A program made the position numbers and the translations under genes. Positions 34,986 to 46,309 of a stretch of DNA of 64,000 bases are shown one piece after another; positions within the stretch are counted from its first letter, which is position 1; every line of letters starts with the position of its first letter. This stretch comes from Euphorbia lathyris (Eukaryota > Streptophyta > Magnoliopsida > Malpighiales > Euphorbiaceae): positions 30,533,501 to 30,597,500 of the forward strand of contig NC_088915.1 in NCBI RefSeq assembly GCF_963576675.1. Reading direction: 5' to 3'. The notes under the pieces were generated by a model, which made no database searches, was not told the DNA's origin, and saw nothing but the letters and a program-made list of their open reading frames with translations.

Positions 34986-36221
34986 TCGTGCTCACTTTTA
35001 ATGAAATGTACAATCCAAATGGCAGGTACATAGTAAAAGAGATTCGAAATTATGGTTGATGTTCTGTTTAGGAAACTGGAACTGTTTGAAGTATGTTGCG
35101 GTTTGGTTGAGCATTGTGATTGGCTATACTCTTATGCTATGAATGTTCATTGAGTGGAATAATGTTCATGCCTACATCATATGGGTTGTGTATAGGAATT
35201 GCCATGTACTGAATTCGTTTGTATACAATAGTCAGTCATGAGTATGTGAGAAACAATGGTTGTGTATGTGTATTGCTATGAAGCTTGCATGTATGAAGCA
35301 TAGTCATATGGTCAACTAAATCTTCATCATTATGTATCATGTCACTTGGCTTGGTATGCTTATGGAAAAGTATTTAACATGCTGATGAATTTATATGATT
35401 CTAACAACACAAGTTTATGACTGAGCTTATGGTGACAGTATCATACACTTCATCACCGTGCTCACTTCATCATGAACTGTACAATCCAAGTGGCAAGTAC
35501 ATAGTAAAGGAGCTTTCAAGTATCATACATTCCATCACTGTGCTCACTTCATCATTATATCATGTCTACTTTATCTATAGCATGTTCTGTGTCCCTTGTA
35601 TATATTGTGAATTGCCATACTTTTATGCTATGAATGTTCATTGAGTGAAATAATGATGCAATGACTGAAATGAGTATGTGTAAGAGCTGGTTTCATGCCT
35701 ACAACATATGGGAAGATACTGCTCTTTTTATTTGCAAGGATAGTAAGAGTGCTGAAGTATATGGAAGAGATGGTTTCATGCCCACAACATATGGGAAGAT
35801 TTCCTTAACTTGTTGAGTACATGTATTGTTATTTTGGTTGCATGTATGATGTTGTTGTATGCCTTAGTCTGACATGAGTATGTTTATAAAGGGTTGTGTA
35901 TAGGAATTGCCATGAACTGAATTCGTTTGTATACAATAGTCAAACATGAGTATTTGATAAACACTGGTTGTGTATGTGTATTGCTATAAAGCTTATGGTC
36001 GATGTTCTGTTTAGGGAGCTAGAACTTACTATGAGTATGTTTATGAACTTGTTGCTATCTGTTTCACTTGAATATACATATAGCATGTTATATATCAATT
36101 TAGGAATAGACATGTATACACAAATAAGTCATGTACTTGTTATATAGCATGTTCTGTGTCACTTGAATATACATATATGTCTACTTGAATAAGTTGTCTA
36201 CTTTGTATTACAAAAAAGGAT

Positions 36222-36590
36222 AGCATGCAAGGGGGGCATGATGATGTGACGTGCGAATAGCGTACAAGGGAGGGCGTGATGTGCGAATAGCAACAAAGGA
36301 GATTTGGATGCTAAACAAACATTGGAGCTGGATGGAGTGGAATACTAGAGGGTATGGAGCCAACATTGAAGATCAGATTGATTACCAAGTAGATTTGTAA
36401 TCAGTAATCATTATGCTCTTCAAGTTTGGCTATATGCATATCCAGTAGTCCACACCATCCAGCTCAGTGTTTGTTTAGCATCCAAATCTCCTTGCTATTC
36501 GCACATCACGCCCCCTATATGCTATTCTCACGTCACATCATCATTCCCCCTTGCTTGCTATTTGCACATCATCATGCCCCCCTGCATGCT
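36222..36590. repeat. large palindrome inside CACTA, ~165-190-bp arms
   Basis: The left arm 36222-36386 and right arm 36400-36590 are imperfect reverse complements. Blocks such as GGAGATTTGGATGCTAAACA and GTGATGTGCGAATAGC recur inverted, with a loop of about 12 bases. The right arm contains the 3' end of the captured E2 coding exon (36541-36590). Confidence 0.85.
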
Positions 36591-37322
36591 CTTGAGTCCA
36601 TCTTTTGGCAGTTGCTACATAACCTGCCCTATTGCTGATGTATTGCTCAGCAATTTGCTCTCGGCCAGGAAATGTCCCCTCAATGAAGGGCTCTATCAGC
36701 ATTCCATAAATATGCCACAACAGCTAAAAAATGCATAGATAAATTAGACCCCAAACATGCATAGATAAATTAGACCCCAAACATGAATAGATAAATTAGA
36801 CCCCAAACATAGGCAAATGCATAGATTTATAGCATCATCTTACCGTGGAGATATAATAGGAAAGGCAATCAAGTAGCTGGGGCATAGATACATGCCCCCA
36901 AAGGACTGATATTAGGATGATAAATTTTGGTCCTGAATATGAGCTGAGAATAATAGTAATTTCATGAGTGTATATGCATATATATGAACTGATTACTATG
37001 TGTTAATAAGTTCATGTTCTTACAACTAGAGGTGTGGAGGGGAAATCGACAGGGAAGTCCATATTGACTATGAATACACCTCCTTCATAATGGGTGTTTG
37101 GAGGGCCCTTCATAACGACAGACCATTGCCGATGGTGAGGACCTGCATATATAGCAGTAAGCGTACATGAGTTAGTAGAAATAGAGAAGGAAGAATAATG
37201 CACAACTGGGTGAGTAAGATACATATACCTGTAATATTGAGAAGCCACCTAGGTGACTCATGCCGGAGTAGGGAAATCTGAGACTCAACACGAAAATGGA
37301 GGTCCATCGTACGTTTATCCAT
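36541..37322 (-). pseudogene. captured E2 ubiquitin-conjugating enzyme gene
   Basis: Four spliceable exons on the minus strand: 37229-37322, 37024-37142, 36844-36943, 36541-36723, with GT-AG junctions. They encode an E2 (UBC) fold in order: HRQWSVVMKGPPNTHYEGGVF (read as two blocks, HRQWSVVMKGPP and NTHYEGGVF), FPVDFPSTPLV, FRTKIYHPNI with the HPN motif, GACIY with the Cys at the catalytic position, and the C-terminal AEQYISNRAGYVATAKRWTQ. The reading frame slips by one in exon 3 after ...ACIY, so the full protein is not made as annotated. The N-terminal helix is shorter than usual. A host gene copy carried by the CACTA element with introns retained (DNA capture, not retroposition). Confidence 0.8.
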
Positions 37323-39161
37323 GATTGATATAACTAGAGTAAGTATACTGTTGAGAATTGGTAAAAGCTTCATATTTATACTGTGGGTGGGTAAGTGAAA
37401 GGTCTAGAAAGGGGAAAGGGTAAATGAGAGTTATTAGGTCTCTCTGTATACGGTACGTAATTAATGAGCATCATTTGGTTTTGCAGATATCAAGACTTGG
37501 GAATTCTAGGCCTAATAATGACTTAGAAATGCAGATCAAGTTGGATTTTGCTTACCATGCCAAATTTTGAAAGATTGACAGATTTGGATATGTATTGCTT
37601 ATTGTTTTTACCTTATATTAATTATATTTAGAAATTTGTCTTGTTCAAATGTAAACAGATTATGAGCATTAGTCTCCAATAAATTTAAAATCATTGATAT
37701 ACAAAAATTCTTGTTCATTTGATTATGTTTCATTACCGGATTCATTCGAAGAAGAAGGCAAAGAATGACATTTACGTTTAAAAAATGTCATCTAAACAAC
37801 AATAAAAGACATTAAAATAAACGAATCTGTCATCTGAAAATAAATTCATTGACATGATTGATTAAGACCTGTGTCATCTAAAATAAACTACAACGACATA
37901 AAGTTATTATAAAAACTGTCATCGCGAATACCAATATGCCAATTTCTCATATATCTACTTGACATTTTTAATTATTAGTATGTCATGTGATGACATTAAA
38001 GGTGACATTAATAATAAAAAAGCTGCATCGTAACAAGATTAATATGACAGCACGCAACTAGGCTAATGTCATGTGTCGTATCTTCACATGACAGAACCTA
38101 ACCGTCATCTTCAGGTGCAACAGATGACAGCGAACCCCGTGACAGATTTATATCTCGCGGGATGACGGTTTTTAACCGTCGTCTAAGAAGTTATTTGGCA
38201 TAATGAATATTTCCAGAATTAACAATCTGAAGAAACAATTGAGCAAGTCTTTTGTCATGAAAGACTTAGGGCCAGCAAAGTAGATTCCTATCATGAGAAT
38301 TGTTCGAGACAGAAGTGCCAAAAGGATATGGTTGTCATAGGAGAAGTGCATTAAGAAAGTGCTTCAACGATTTTAACATGGATAAGTCTAAAATAGTTAG
38401 TTGGATCTTGTTAATCATTTTAAACATAGTTCCAAGCAGAGCCTTTCTATTGACAAAGAGAAGGAAGAAATGAGCAGAGTTATGTATGCTTCAGCAGTTG
38501 GAAGCTTAATGAATGCCATAATATGCACACGACCAAATATTGCACATGCAGTTGATGTCGTGAGTATATTCCTTTCAACTCCAGGAAAGGAACATTGGAA
38601 AGCTCTTAAATGGATATTCAGGTATCTTCATAGTACTTCTAAAATGCGCTTACGTTTTGGAGATACTGAACCTGCGATAGTTGGCTACACAGATGCAGAT
38701 ATGGTTGGTGATGCTGATACAATGAGGTCTACATCAGGTTACTTGATTAATTTTCAGAGGGAGTTGTGTCATGGAGGTCAAGATTACAGAAATGTATCGC
38801 ACTTTTCACAACTGAAGCAGAATTCATTGCAACAACAAAAGCGTATAAAGAGTTGTTATGGATGAAGAAGTTTTTCAGCGAACTTGGCTTTTGTCGAGAA
38901 AAGTATCATTTATTATGTGATAGTCTGAGTGTTATCCACCTTGGAAAGTATCCCTCTTTCCAGTCCTGATCAAAGTATATTGATGTGAGATATCACTAGA
39001 TCAAGGATGTGTTAGAGATGAAACTACTACAACTTGATAAGATCCATACGGACGAAAATGGATCTAACATGTTAACAAAGATTCTACAGAGGGAAAAATT
39101 CGAGTTTTATCAAACGTTTGCATGGATAACAAGACCCTCTTGTATTTGAGAGGAGGGGAAT

Positions 39162-39607
39162 TGTTAGGTGTGGGTTTCCCTCACACATGAGGACCCATAC
39201 GTTTTAGTTAAAAAAAATTAATAAATTCACAGTCAAATTTGGTGCCACAATTTGTGACACTATTTATGGCAATAAATGCCAACCATACTTCTCAATTAAT
39301 GAATGGTGATATAAATCGCTATAAAGGTCATTCAACACACAAATCTTTGCACGAAATACAATAGAGCTGCAAAGGTAAATGCTTCAGTGAGGAGAGTTTT
39401 TGAGAGTTGAGAAGGTAGTCAAAATTTTGTTTGAAGTGAGACAAAATAGTAAGATAATGATTTTGGGGTATTACTACTCGAGTTTGGTCGTGGACGTAGC
39501 TCAAAATTAGGAGTGAACCATGTTAAATTATTGGTGTCATTTTTATTGATTATTTTGTTCTTCTTTTAATTTTTACGGAATATTTCATTTTATCGTATTG
39601 AGCATCG
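39162..39607 (+). repeat. 3' LTR of the second Copia copy
   Basis: Starts TGTTAGGTGTGGG immediately after a polypurine tract (39149-39161). Its latter part (GTGGACGTAG, TTATTGGTGTCATTTTTATT, TTTTTACGGAATA) matches the end of the first Copia element's LTR. The exact 3' boundary is uncertain. Confidence 0.65.
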
Positions 39608-40962
39608 AAACCTCAATTGGATAGATACTCTCCCAATTAAAACTTTTTAGATATGTTAGGATTGGAACTCGAGGTCTAGCCTTAGCGAATCGAAACCCTT
39701 AACCGTTCAAACTAACCTTAATTGGTTGCTTTGTATGAGAACTAATTGTGCTTTCATAATTAGTTGGTTGAAAAGAATAAAATATAGATAAGTAATTGAC
39801 ATAAAATTGACAGGGTAATGTCAATATGGGAATTTATTGGTTTATATTTGTAATCAAAATAGAATAGAACCCTTTGCCATTTTTTTTTTCTATTGGGTTT
39901 ATATACAGGACAGGATTCTTGCTATTTTCGGAGAGCCAAGCATTTTAATTATTAATATTGATAGAAATATAGAGGGTAATAATCGGTATCTGGTATTTAT
40001 TGCATCGATCAGAATTGTTTGATGGACGTTAACTAAGCAATTTGTTTGTCATTATCGTTAGTTAATTCCCATTAAGAAGAAGACTTGACATATATATCCT
40101 TACTTTTCTCCCCTTCTTTCACCTGCTTCATTAAACACACGTGTATTTCTAAACAGTAACTGGCTAATAGATGAACAGTAACCGGCTAATTTCAATTATA
40201 ATATAATAATTATTGTGATTTAAATTATTAAAAAATTATCTTTCGCTAAATAATTATTATATCATATTTGAATATAATAGTAATCATATATATAAAAACA
40301 AAAATACATTTACTGGTTACGAAAATCGATAACAATAACACAAATTGTATGATTTTTTTTTTTGTTATTCATCGTAACAATAGCACAATAAGGGGCTTCA
40401 AAATTTATGTCGTAACGATAACAGAGATGACTTACAAATTTAGTCATATGGTTATTGTGGAAAACAAATTCAGCATCTACATACAAATAGTACAATTTTA
40501 AGCCCAAGAATCACCAAACGATACTATTTCAACGTCATTAATGGAGGATAATTTTTTTTTTCGTAACAGAAAAGCCTTATTGGGTGGTCAGAATGTTAGA
40601 GATTGAACGATAGCAGGAACATAAAATTACATATTAAAACAAAAACTCATTTTTCATTAATGAGGCTTGAAATTGCATTGTTTTGTATTAAATCAATTTT
40701 CACCAAATAACCGTAGAGATAAATTTATATATAATCTAACAATAATATAGCAATTAATTGTTTCATTCTCTGCAAATTTTATGCACACACGCCGTGTGGA
40801 CTTTTAAAGTGTCTTTACAAAATCAATTTTGCCCCTTACTCTAGCTTTCCCCTAATTACAATTTTGTCACCATTTATTTACAACTCATATCAACCCTTAA
40901 TTACAACTCATGCCACCCCTCTACCTCAATCTCATTTTATCCCTTTAAACTTTATGTATTTA
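39608..40962. other. AT-rich intergenic DNA with a possible SINE head
   Basis: Around 39640-39720 the minus strand resembles the 5' end of a tRNA-derived SINE, with a B-box-like GAGTTCCAATCC and an upstream GAACGGTTAAGGG. No tail or duplication was resolved. The remainder is AT-rich with no coding homology. Confidence 0.35.
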
Positions 40963-41217
40963 GGGGGCGTTTGGTTCACAAGGGGTAAGGGAAAATGAAT
41001 CAAGAAAGGGAAACCAAAGGAAATGAAAGGAATAATCATTAATTCCCCTATGTGTTTGGATATGTTTAGGAAAGGGAATGGAGTAAAGGGAATCGTAATG
41101 GCTTAACTTAGAGTGGGTAAAGGGAATGAGTTTTTTTTTATAAACAAACAAGAACAAATGGAATGAAACCCTCACATTCTCATTCCTATTCCTAAAGACC
41201 CCAAACCAAACGCCCCC
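40963..41217. mobile_element. MITE with GGGGGCGTTTGGTT ends (Tourist/Harbinger-like)
   Basis: A 255-bp element with terminal inverted repeats GGGGGCGTTTGGTT and the mirrored AACCAAACGCCCCC-like end (ACCAAACGCCCCC). Flanks TTA/TTC are close to a Harbinger-type 3-bp target. The interior is purine-skewed in the left half and pyrimidine-skewed in the right, as a foldback would be. Confidence 0.7.
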
Positions 41218-41325
41218 TTCGTTATGTGCATTTTCTCTTTATTGTAATTTCATCTTTAGATTTTGAGAGGATATAAATTCATCTCTTTCTTTATAATCAA
41301 TTAATTTTTATCAATCAAACTTAGG

Positions 41326-41635
41326 TAGTGTTTGATAAAATTTAAAATTAAGTACTGAAAAAATAAGTACTGAATTTAAGGGTTGAATATTATAAATATT
41401 TAACATATTAAATGATATAACTCTTTAGTAAATACTAAAAATAAGTACTGAATTTAAAAATATTAATTGATAATGTTCAACTTAAAATTTTAAGTTAAAT
41501 TTTTTGACTTACCAAAATAACTGATTTTGTGACTTAATTGAAATGTTTAAGTTGTGTTATTAAACAAACTTAAAAACAATAAACACTTTAATGTATTAAT
41601 TTTAAGTGTTGAAAGTCGTTATCAAACAGTTATAT
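41326..41635. mobile_element. possible small MITE
   Basis: Left end TAGTGTTTGATAA and right end TTATCAAACAGTTA are imperfect inverted repeats around AT-rich sequence with repeated AAGTACTGAA units. TSD unclear. Confidence 0.4.
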
Positions 41636-41919
41636 TTCTCTTTGAGAGCTTGTGTTAGGGTTCATCCATTCTACAATGAGGATTTCATGATTTCTACGAG
41701 TTTAGTTCGTGAAAATTAGAATTAACTCCTTCTATTTTAGCTAGAGAAGAAGCCTCTATGTTGATTTACGATTAAAATCAACTCGTTCACCGTCGATCCG
41801 TATTAAATTGCCAAAATGTTTGATCTTAAATTGATTCTTCTTGTTGAGTCAAGAATTAATTACATTTCATTTATATATTAAATTTAAATTTGTAAAAAAA
41901 GAAAATAGAGTATGAGAAG

Positions 41920-44019
41920 TAGGGTTGGGGCACAGTTCGGTCCAAGTCGGGGATTCATGAATCTCCAATATTGGATTGAAATTCGGAGATTAATAAAAGG
42001 AAATCTTTAGGATTGGATTGAAAGAATAAATCCCCAGAATTGAATTGCTCCAAAATTTCAGTCCAGTCCAGTTCAGGGATTCGGAGATTCGGTTCCGGTC
42101 CAATCCAATATAATTTTTCGGTGATTCGGATAAATATCTAATAGTTTAAGTCCTAAAAAATAAATTTTAATTTTAATTTACAAGATAATAAAATATAAAA
42201 TTTTATTATCTTACATAACTTGAAATAAATGATATTTTTTAGGACGTAAATAACATTCATTAAAAGTTAAAGTAGACAACAAAGCTAAAAAAACCCACAA
42301 AATCAAAGTATTAAAAGTTACGGTAGACAACAAGGTTAAAAAAACCACAAAATCAAAGTTACAAAATAACAAATCCATAAAAACAAACAACCTTAAAATC
42401 AAAAAAAGACAACACTTCATTAGCAAGATCTCTCTAATCGTCATCCCAATTTGTAATTGAATCTTCTTAACACAACAAATTCCTTGTTTTTCAAAGCAAA
42501 TGCAGTAAAAGCCAAATATCAACCTAAACATATAAAATTTACCATATTAGTGAATCAACAAATGTTAAATTAATTAGCTTTCACTTTAATAAAATTAATC
42601 AACACACTAGCAAAAAGTAAAGGGAAAAAAATATGCTTACCAAAGTGCATTTGATTCGGTTAAAAAAACCTTAGTTTTCCAATTGAAATATGGATAAAAG
42701 AGATGATGCAATTTCAGGATCAGAACTCATTTCTACAAATTAAATAACATTTATATAGTTAGTATTCATAAACATTTAATTAAAATAAAACTATAAAATA
42801 TAATTGCTAAGTAAATATTACCTTCTTCAATAGTTTCAAGATCTTCAACTTCATCTTCATGCTTGAAAGCTTGAGTTGAAGTTTTCAACCAATCTTGACA
42901 ACAAATCAAAACCGCAGCTATAGCAGAAGTTAAAGAACTCCTAAATTGATCCAAAGTTCTACCACTTGTGTTAAACGTAGATCCAGAAGCCACAGTTGAG
43001 CATTGAATTGCAAAAACATCTTTTACAACTTTGGATAAAGCAGGATATCGCATAACATTAACCTTCCACCACAATAGAATGTCAAACTCAATTACATAGT
43101 TTTCAGGTGCCTCATTGACATATCTTTCCCACACAAAATGGTATCTCTTAAGAGGATTTTCATGATATTTATTATAATCTCTATTCTTTTCTTCAGTGAT
43201 ATTTCACAATCACTTGAAGAAGATGTCATTGACAATTATGAATTCTTAACAAGTGTACAATCTGCTTTTAATAGAGAAGTTGTCCACTTTCTTATTATTC
43301 ACAGAAGATTTGGATGATCAAATTTCTTTGATTCTTGGTTATCTGACTAAGGGCAGATGGGGTAGGCAAAGATAGCTGCATTTCTATAGGTTCAATTCAT
43401 CAATGTCGGTATCTCAGTCACAGATTCATGTTGTCCTCCCTTAGCAGATTAAGCAAAGCTTTTTTAGCTATAAGACCCCATAATACCCAATTGAACAAGA
43501 GGTGGTGAGATGGGAAATGTGGGAGTGGTTGTCTAGAAAATTTTCCATAGCTGAAAAACCAGGTGAAGAAAATTTTCTTGATTGATTTTCCATGAGGAGA
43601 AGCTTCTGTAAATTAATTAAAAACTATATCTAATACCCTAAAATATAAAACTTCAAATATAACACAGAACATATAAAACTTCAAATCTACACAATGTACA
43701 CAACACAGAGTTTAGAAATTGAAATATAAAAGTTCAGAGTTTAGAAAACTTACCAGAGTTTAGATCGGTAAAAGGTGGAGGTGGCGGTGTGCGAGGTGGT
43801 AGCAGCTGTGTGCGAGGTGGTAGCGGCGATGGAGTGCAGTGGAAGAGATAGAATCCTAGAAAAAAATCGAAATAGAGAGAATGGGTAAAAGAAACACAGC
43901 GATTCTATTTTATAAAATGTTTAAAAAATTTAATATTTAAAACTTCTAATATTTCTTACTTAATTAAATGTTTAACAAGAAGTACAATTGGTTCGGTCCA
44001 GGATCCGCGTCCAGCCCTA
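41920..44019 (-). mobile_element. deleted hAT element with 8-bp TSD
   Basis: A 2.1-kb element with ends TAGGGTTGGGG on the left and CCAGCCCTA on the right (reverse complement TAGGGCTGG). Subterminal GGTTCGGTCC-type motifs lie on both sides. A perfect 8-bp duplication ATGAGAAG flanks it (41912-41919, 44020-44027). It retains only the C-terminal transposase dimerisation region (separate entry). It lies about 0.7 kb upstream of the P450 gene start. Confidence 0.9.
42766..43134 (-). pseudogene. hAT transposase C-terminal dimerisation domain
   Basis: The 122-codon frame contains the hAT dimerisation signature in order: FDILLWWKVN, RYPALSKVVKDVFAI, STVASGSTFNTSGR and RSSLT...AVLICCQDWL. In the family the 'S-x-F-S' stretch is usually preceded by Glu; here it reads GSTFN. 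The RNase H-like catalytic core and zinc finger expected upstream (higher coordinates) are not recognisable, so this is a remnant. Confidence 0.85.
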
Positions 44020-44027
44020 ATGAGAAG

Positions 44028-44522
44028 AGCCTCTAAAACACTGAAACGGCCCTGCCCGCCTATCCAACCCAGCTCCCCGTACTGAAACTGTAACTCTGGA
44101 GAAAATAAGGCTTCGGATTTGTACTGTTTTTGAGTTTCATATTATCTGCTCTGTAAGAGTATGCAGATTTCGTTCTACTTTGAAATCCGTTTTTTGTAAG
44201 GGTTGTTTCACTTTTGGACATACTTCCTTCGCTCGGACACATTTGGCATGGTGGTTGAACTTTGATTAGAGATGTTTTTGCTGGAGTTGTAGCCTTGTGC
44301 TTTGGCTGCCTCAAAGTTATTTTCTTTTCCTATTAGCATTCAATAGAATAGATAATTAACTAGACTATTCTATTGGACTGTCCCCTAGCCTATTCTGTAA
44401 CTTCTGAATTATTAATAAAAAATTGTTTACCAATGATACATAGTTAAATTCCTCAAAAACGGTATTTATATCAGTACAACCAGTAACAATAATATAAAGT
44501 TCCCTTTTTCAGAGAGTGTTAC
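44028..44522. other. upstream flank of the P450 gene
   Basis: No gene. It contains a small palindrome CAATAGAATAG...CTATTCTATTG (about 44341-44376). The rest is AT-rich and could hold distal promoter elements. Confidence 0.4.
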
Positions 44523-44604
44523 GTATTACCAAACTTTCAGAGTAGTTGGCATGTGCTGACAATCAGGAAAATAGTATTACCAAACTTTCAGAGCAGTTGG
44601 CATG
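44523..44604 (+). promoter_or_regulatory. tandem 31-bp promoter duplication of the P450 gene
   Basis: Two copies of a 31-bp block starting GTATTACCAAACTTTCAGAG and ending AGTTGGCATG lie at 44523-44553 and 44574-44604, 51 bp apart, with one mismatch (T/C). Each carries an AGTTGG core that resembles a plant MYB recognition site. They lie 60-140 bp upstream of the TATA box, a typical position for transcription-factor sites. Function is inferred. Confidence 0.6.
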
Positions 44605-44621
44605 CGGTCCCAAATAAATAT

Positions 44622-44627
44622 CACGTG
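44622..44627 (+). promoter_or_regulatory. G-box CACGTG
   Basis: A perfect CACGTG, a bHLH/bZIP target, 37 bases upstream of the TATA box of the P450 gene. With the nearby MYB-like sites it fits the MYB-bHLH control usual for flavonoid genes; binding is not shown. Confidence 0.5.
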
Positions 44628-44663
44628 CCCTAACCCTAACTTGCCAATCAGCAAAATAACGAG

Positions 44664-44671
44664 TATAAATA
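44664..44671 (+). promoter_or_regulatory. TATA box TATAAATA of the P450 gene
   Basis: TATAAATA lies 40 bases before the chosen ATG (44704). This implies a very short leader and argues against using the upstream in-frame ATG at 44602, which precedes the TATA box. Confidence 0.6.
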
Positions 44672-44703
44672 TAGAGTTGAGTTATAGTAGAATCAATACA
44701 AAC

Positions 44704-46309
44704 ATGGTGATGATAGATGCATTTAATATGCAGCTGCTGGCTATTTCAGCCTTTATCTTTCTCATTGCTCGTCTATTCATTCATTCTCTTATTAAAAAAC
44801 CTCTTCTTCCTCCAGGGCCCAAAGGATGGCCTCTCATAGGTGCTATTCCTCTTTTAGGGACAATGCCCCATGTCACATTATCCCATTTGGCCAAAAAGTA
44901 TGGTCCTATTATCTACTTAAAAATGGGTACTTGTAATATGGTTGTAGCATCAACTCCTGATGCTGCTAGAGCTTTCCTCAAAACCCTTGATCTTAATTTC
45001 TCTAATCGCCCTCCACATGCTGGCTCTACTCATTTAGCCTACAATGCTCAAGATATGGTCTTTGCTGACTACGGGCCGAGATGGAAACTGTTGCGTAAAC
45101 TAAGTAATCTTCATATGCTCGGCGCTAAAGCCCTCGAGGATTGGGCTAATGTTCGTGCCAGCGAGGTTGGTCACATGTTACGAGCTATGTGCGATGCTAG
45201 TGATAAGAGTGAGGCTGTTGTGGTGCCGGAGATGTTGACTTATGCGATGGCTAATATGATTGGTCAAGTCATACTTAGTCGTCGGGTATTTGTTACGAAA
45301 GGGGCTGAGTCTAATGAGTTTAAAGACATGGTGGTGGAGCTTATGACAACTGCCGGGTATTTCAATATTGGAGATTTTATTCCATCCATTGCTTGGATGG
45401 ATTTGCAAGGGATAGAGAAAGGGATGAAGAAGTTGCATAAGAAGTTTGATGTTTTGCTGACTAAAATGATAGAGCAACATATGTCCACTAGTTATCAGCG
45501 TAAGGAGAAACCAGACTTGCTTGATGTTCTTATGGCTAATACACTCAATTCTGACGCTGAAAAACTTACCGTTACCAACATTAAAGCTCTTCTCTTGGTA
45601 TGAACATTATCAGAATGTACTTTTAATTGATTATATATATGTATGTTGACATTTTTCTTCTTGTTGTTACAAGAATATGTTCACTGCAGGCACAGATACG
45701 TCATCAAGCGTGATAGAATGGGCATTAAGTGAGATGTTGGTGAACCCTAGCATTCTAAAACGTGCTCATGATGAGATGGATAGAGTGATAGGCAGGGATC
45801 GCCGGCTGGAAGAATCAGACATACCAAAACTTGAATACTTGCGAGCAATATGCAAAGAAACCCTAAGAAAACATCCATCAACACCCTTAAACCTGCCTAG
45901 GGTTTCAAAAGAAGCATGTGAAGTGAATGGTTACTATATTCCAAAGAATACAAGACTGAGTGTGAACATCTGGGCAATAGGAAGAGATCCTAACGTGTGG
46001 GAAAATCCATTAGAGTTTAAACCAGAAAGATTTATGACAGAAAAGTATAGGAAAATAGAGGCAAAAGGAAATGATTTTGAGTTGATTCCATTTGGGGCAG
46101 GAAGGAGAATTTGTGCTGGAACTAGGATGGGGATTTTGATAGTGGAGTACATTTTAGGCACTCTTGTGCACTCTTTTGATTGGAAATTGCCAAATGGAGT
46201 TGATAAACTTAACATGGATGAAACTTTTGGGCTTGCCTTGCAAAAGAAAGTGCCCCTTTCTGCTATGGTTATCCCTAGGCTCCTACCAACTGCATACGCA
46301 TCTTCTTGA
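44704..46309 (+). CDS. F3'5'H: cytochrome P450, flavonoid 3',5'-hydroxylase type (CYP75A)
   Basis: An ER-anchored monooxygenase expected to hydroxylate the flavonoid B ring at 3' and 5', leading to delphinidin-type pigments. Two exons (44704-45597, 45674-46309) with a GT-AG intron give 509 residues. Seen: N-terminal membrane anchor (about 9-29), hinge [11 protein letters not shown] (36-46), I-helix AGTDTS (303-308), ExxR at 360-363, PERF at 415-418, and the heme loop [10 protein letters not shown] with Cys 445. The C-terminal [15 protein letters not shown] and mid-protein [17 protein letters not shown] blocks point to CYP75A rather than CYP75B; from memory 75A usually has this LALQK..PLSAM form. 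All P450 landmarks are intact. The second ATG (third codon) is an alternative start. Substrate range is inferred from subfamily resemblance only. Confidence 0.9.

Larger units (their letters stand above)
31280..38205. mobile_element. CACTA (En/Spm-type) element, non-autonomous, 6.9 kb
   Basis: Left terminus CACTATGCCA; right terminus TGGCATAATG (reverse complement CATTATGCCA). A perfect 3-bp duplication AAT flanks it (31277-31279, 38206-38208), the TSD length of CACTA elements. Both subterminal zones carry many short TGTCATCT/TGACA-type repeats, as expected for transposase binding. Removing the element restores a colinear Copia frame, which fixes the borders. No transposase was found inside. 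The cargo is a solo LTR, satellite-like repeats, a palindrome and a captured E2 gene. Confidence 0.93.
30421..39607 (+). pseudogene. second Copia copy, decayed and split by a CACTA element
   Basis: Sequence 30421-31276 and 38209-39160 aligns colinearly with the Copia polyprotein at 23930-25725. Examples are RTRSGIVVQRYTRYSPNDYV, then MDVKTSFLHGDLEED, an LLLYVDYMLIVG block where the second Asp of YVDD reads Tyr, GYTDADMVGDADT, and LLWMKKFFSELGF. Numerous stops and frameshifts break it. It is 5'-truncated at about 30421, where homology starts mid-polyprotein. After the coding end come a purine tract GAGAGGAGGGGAA and an LTR. The two copies are members of related but distinct LTR families. Confidence 0.88.

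Noticed and set aside
39837..40022. 61-codon frame with Ile-rich product
   Set aside because: No domain, no splice or promoter context; treated as chance.
40268..40507. Overlapping frames on both strands in AT-rich DNA
   Set aside because: Ile/Asn-rich products without domains; chance frames.
44602..44703. 34-codon N-terminal extension of the P450 frame
   Set aside because: Precedes the TATA box, has no anchor-like character, and CYP75A proteins start near the membrane anchor; the ATG at 44704 is preferred.
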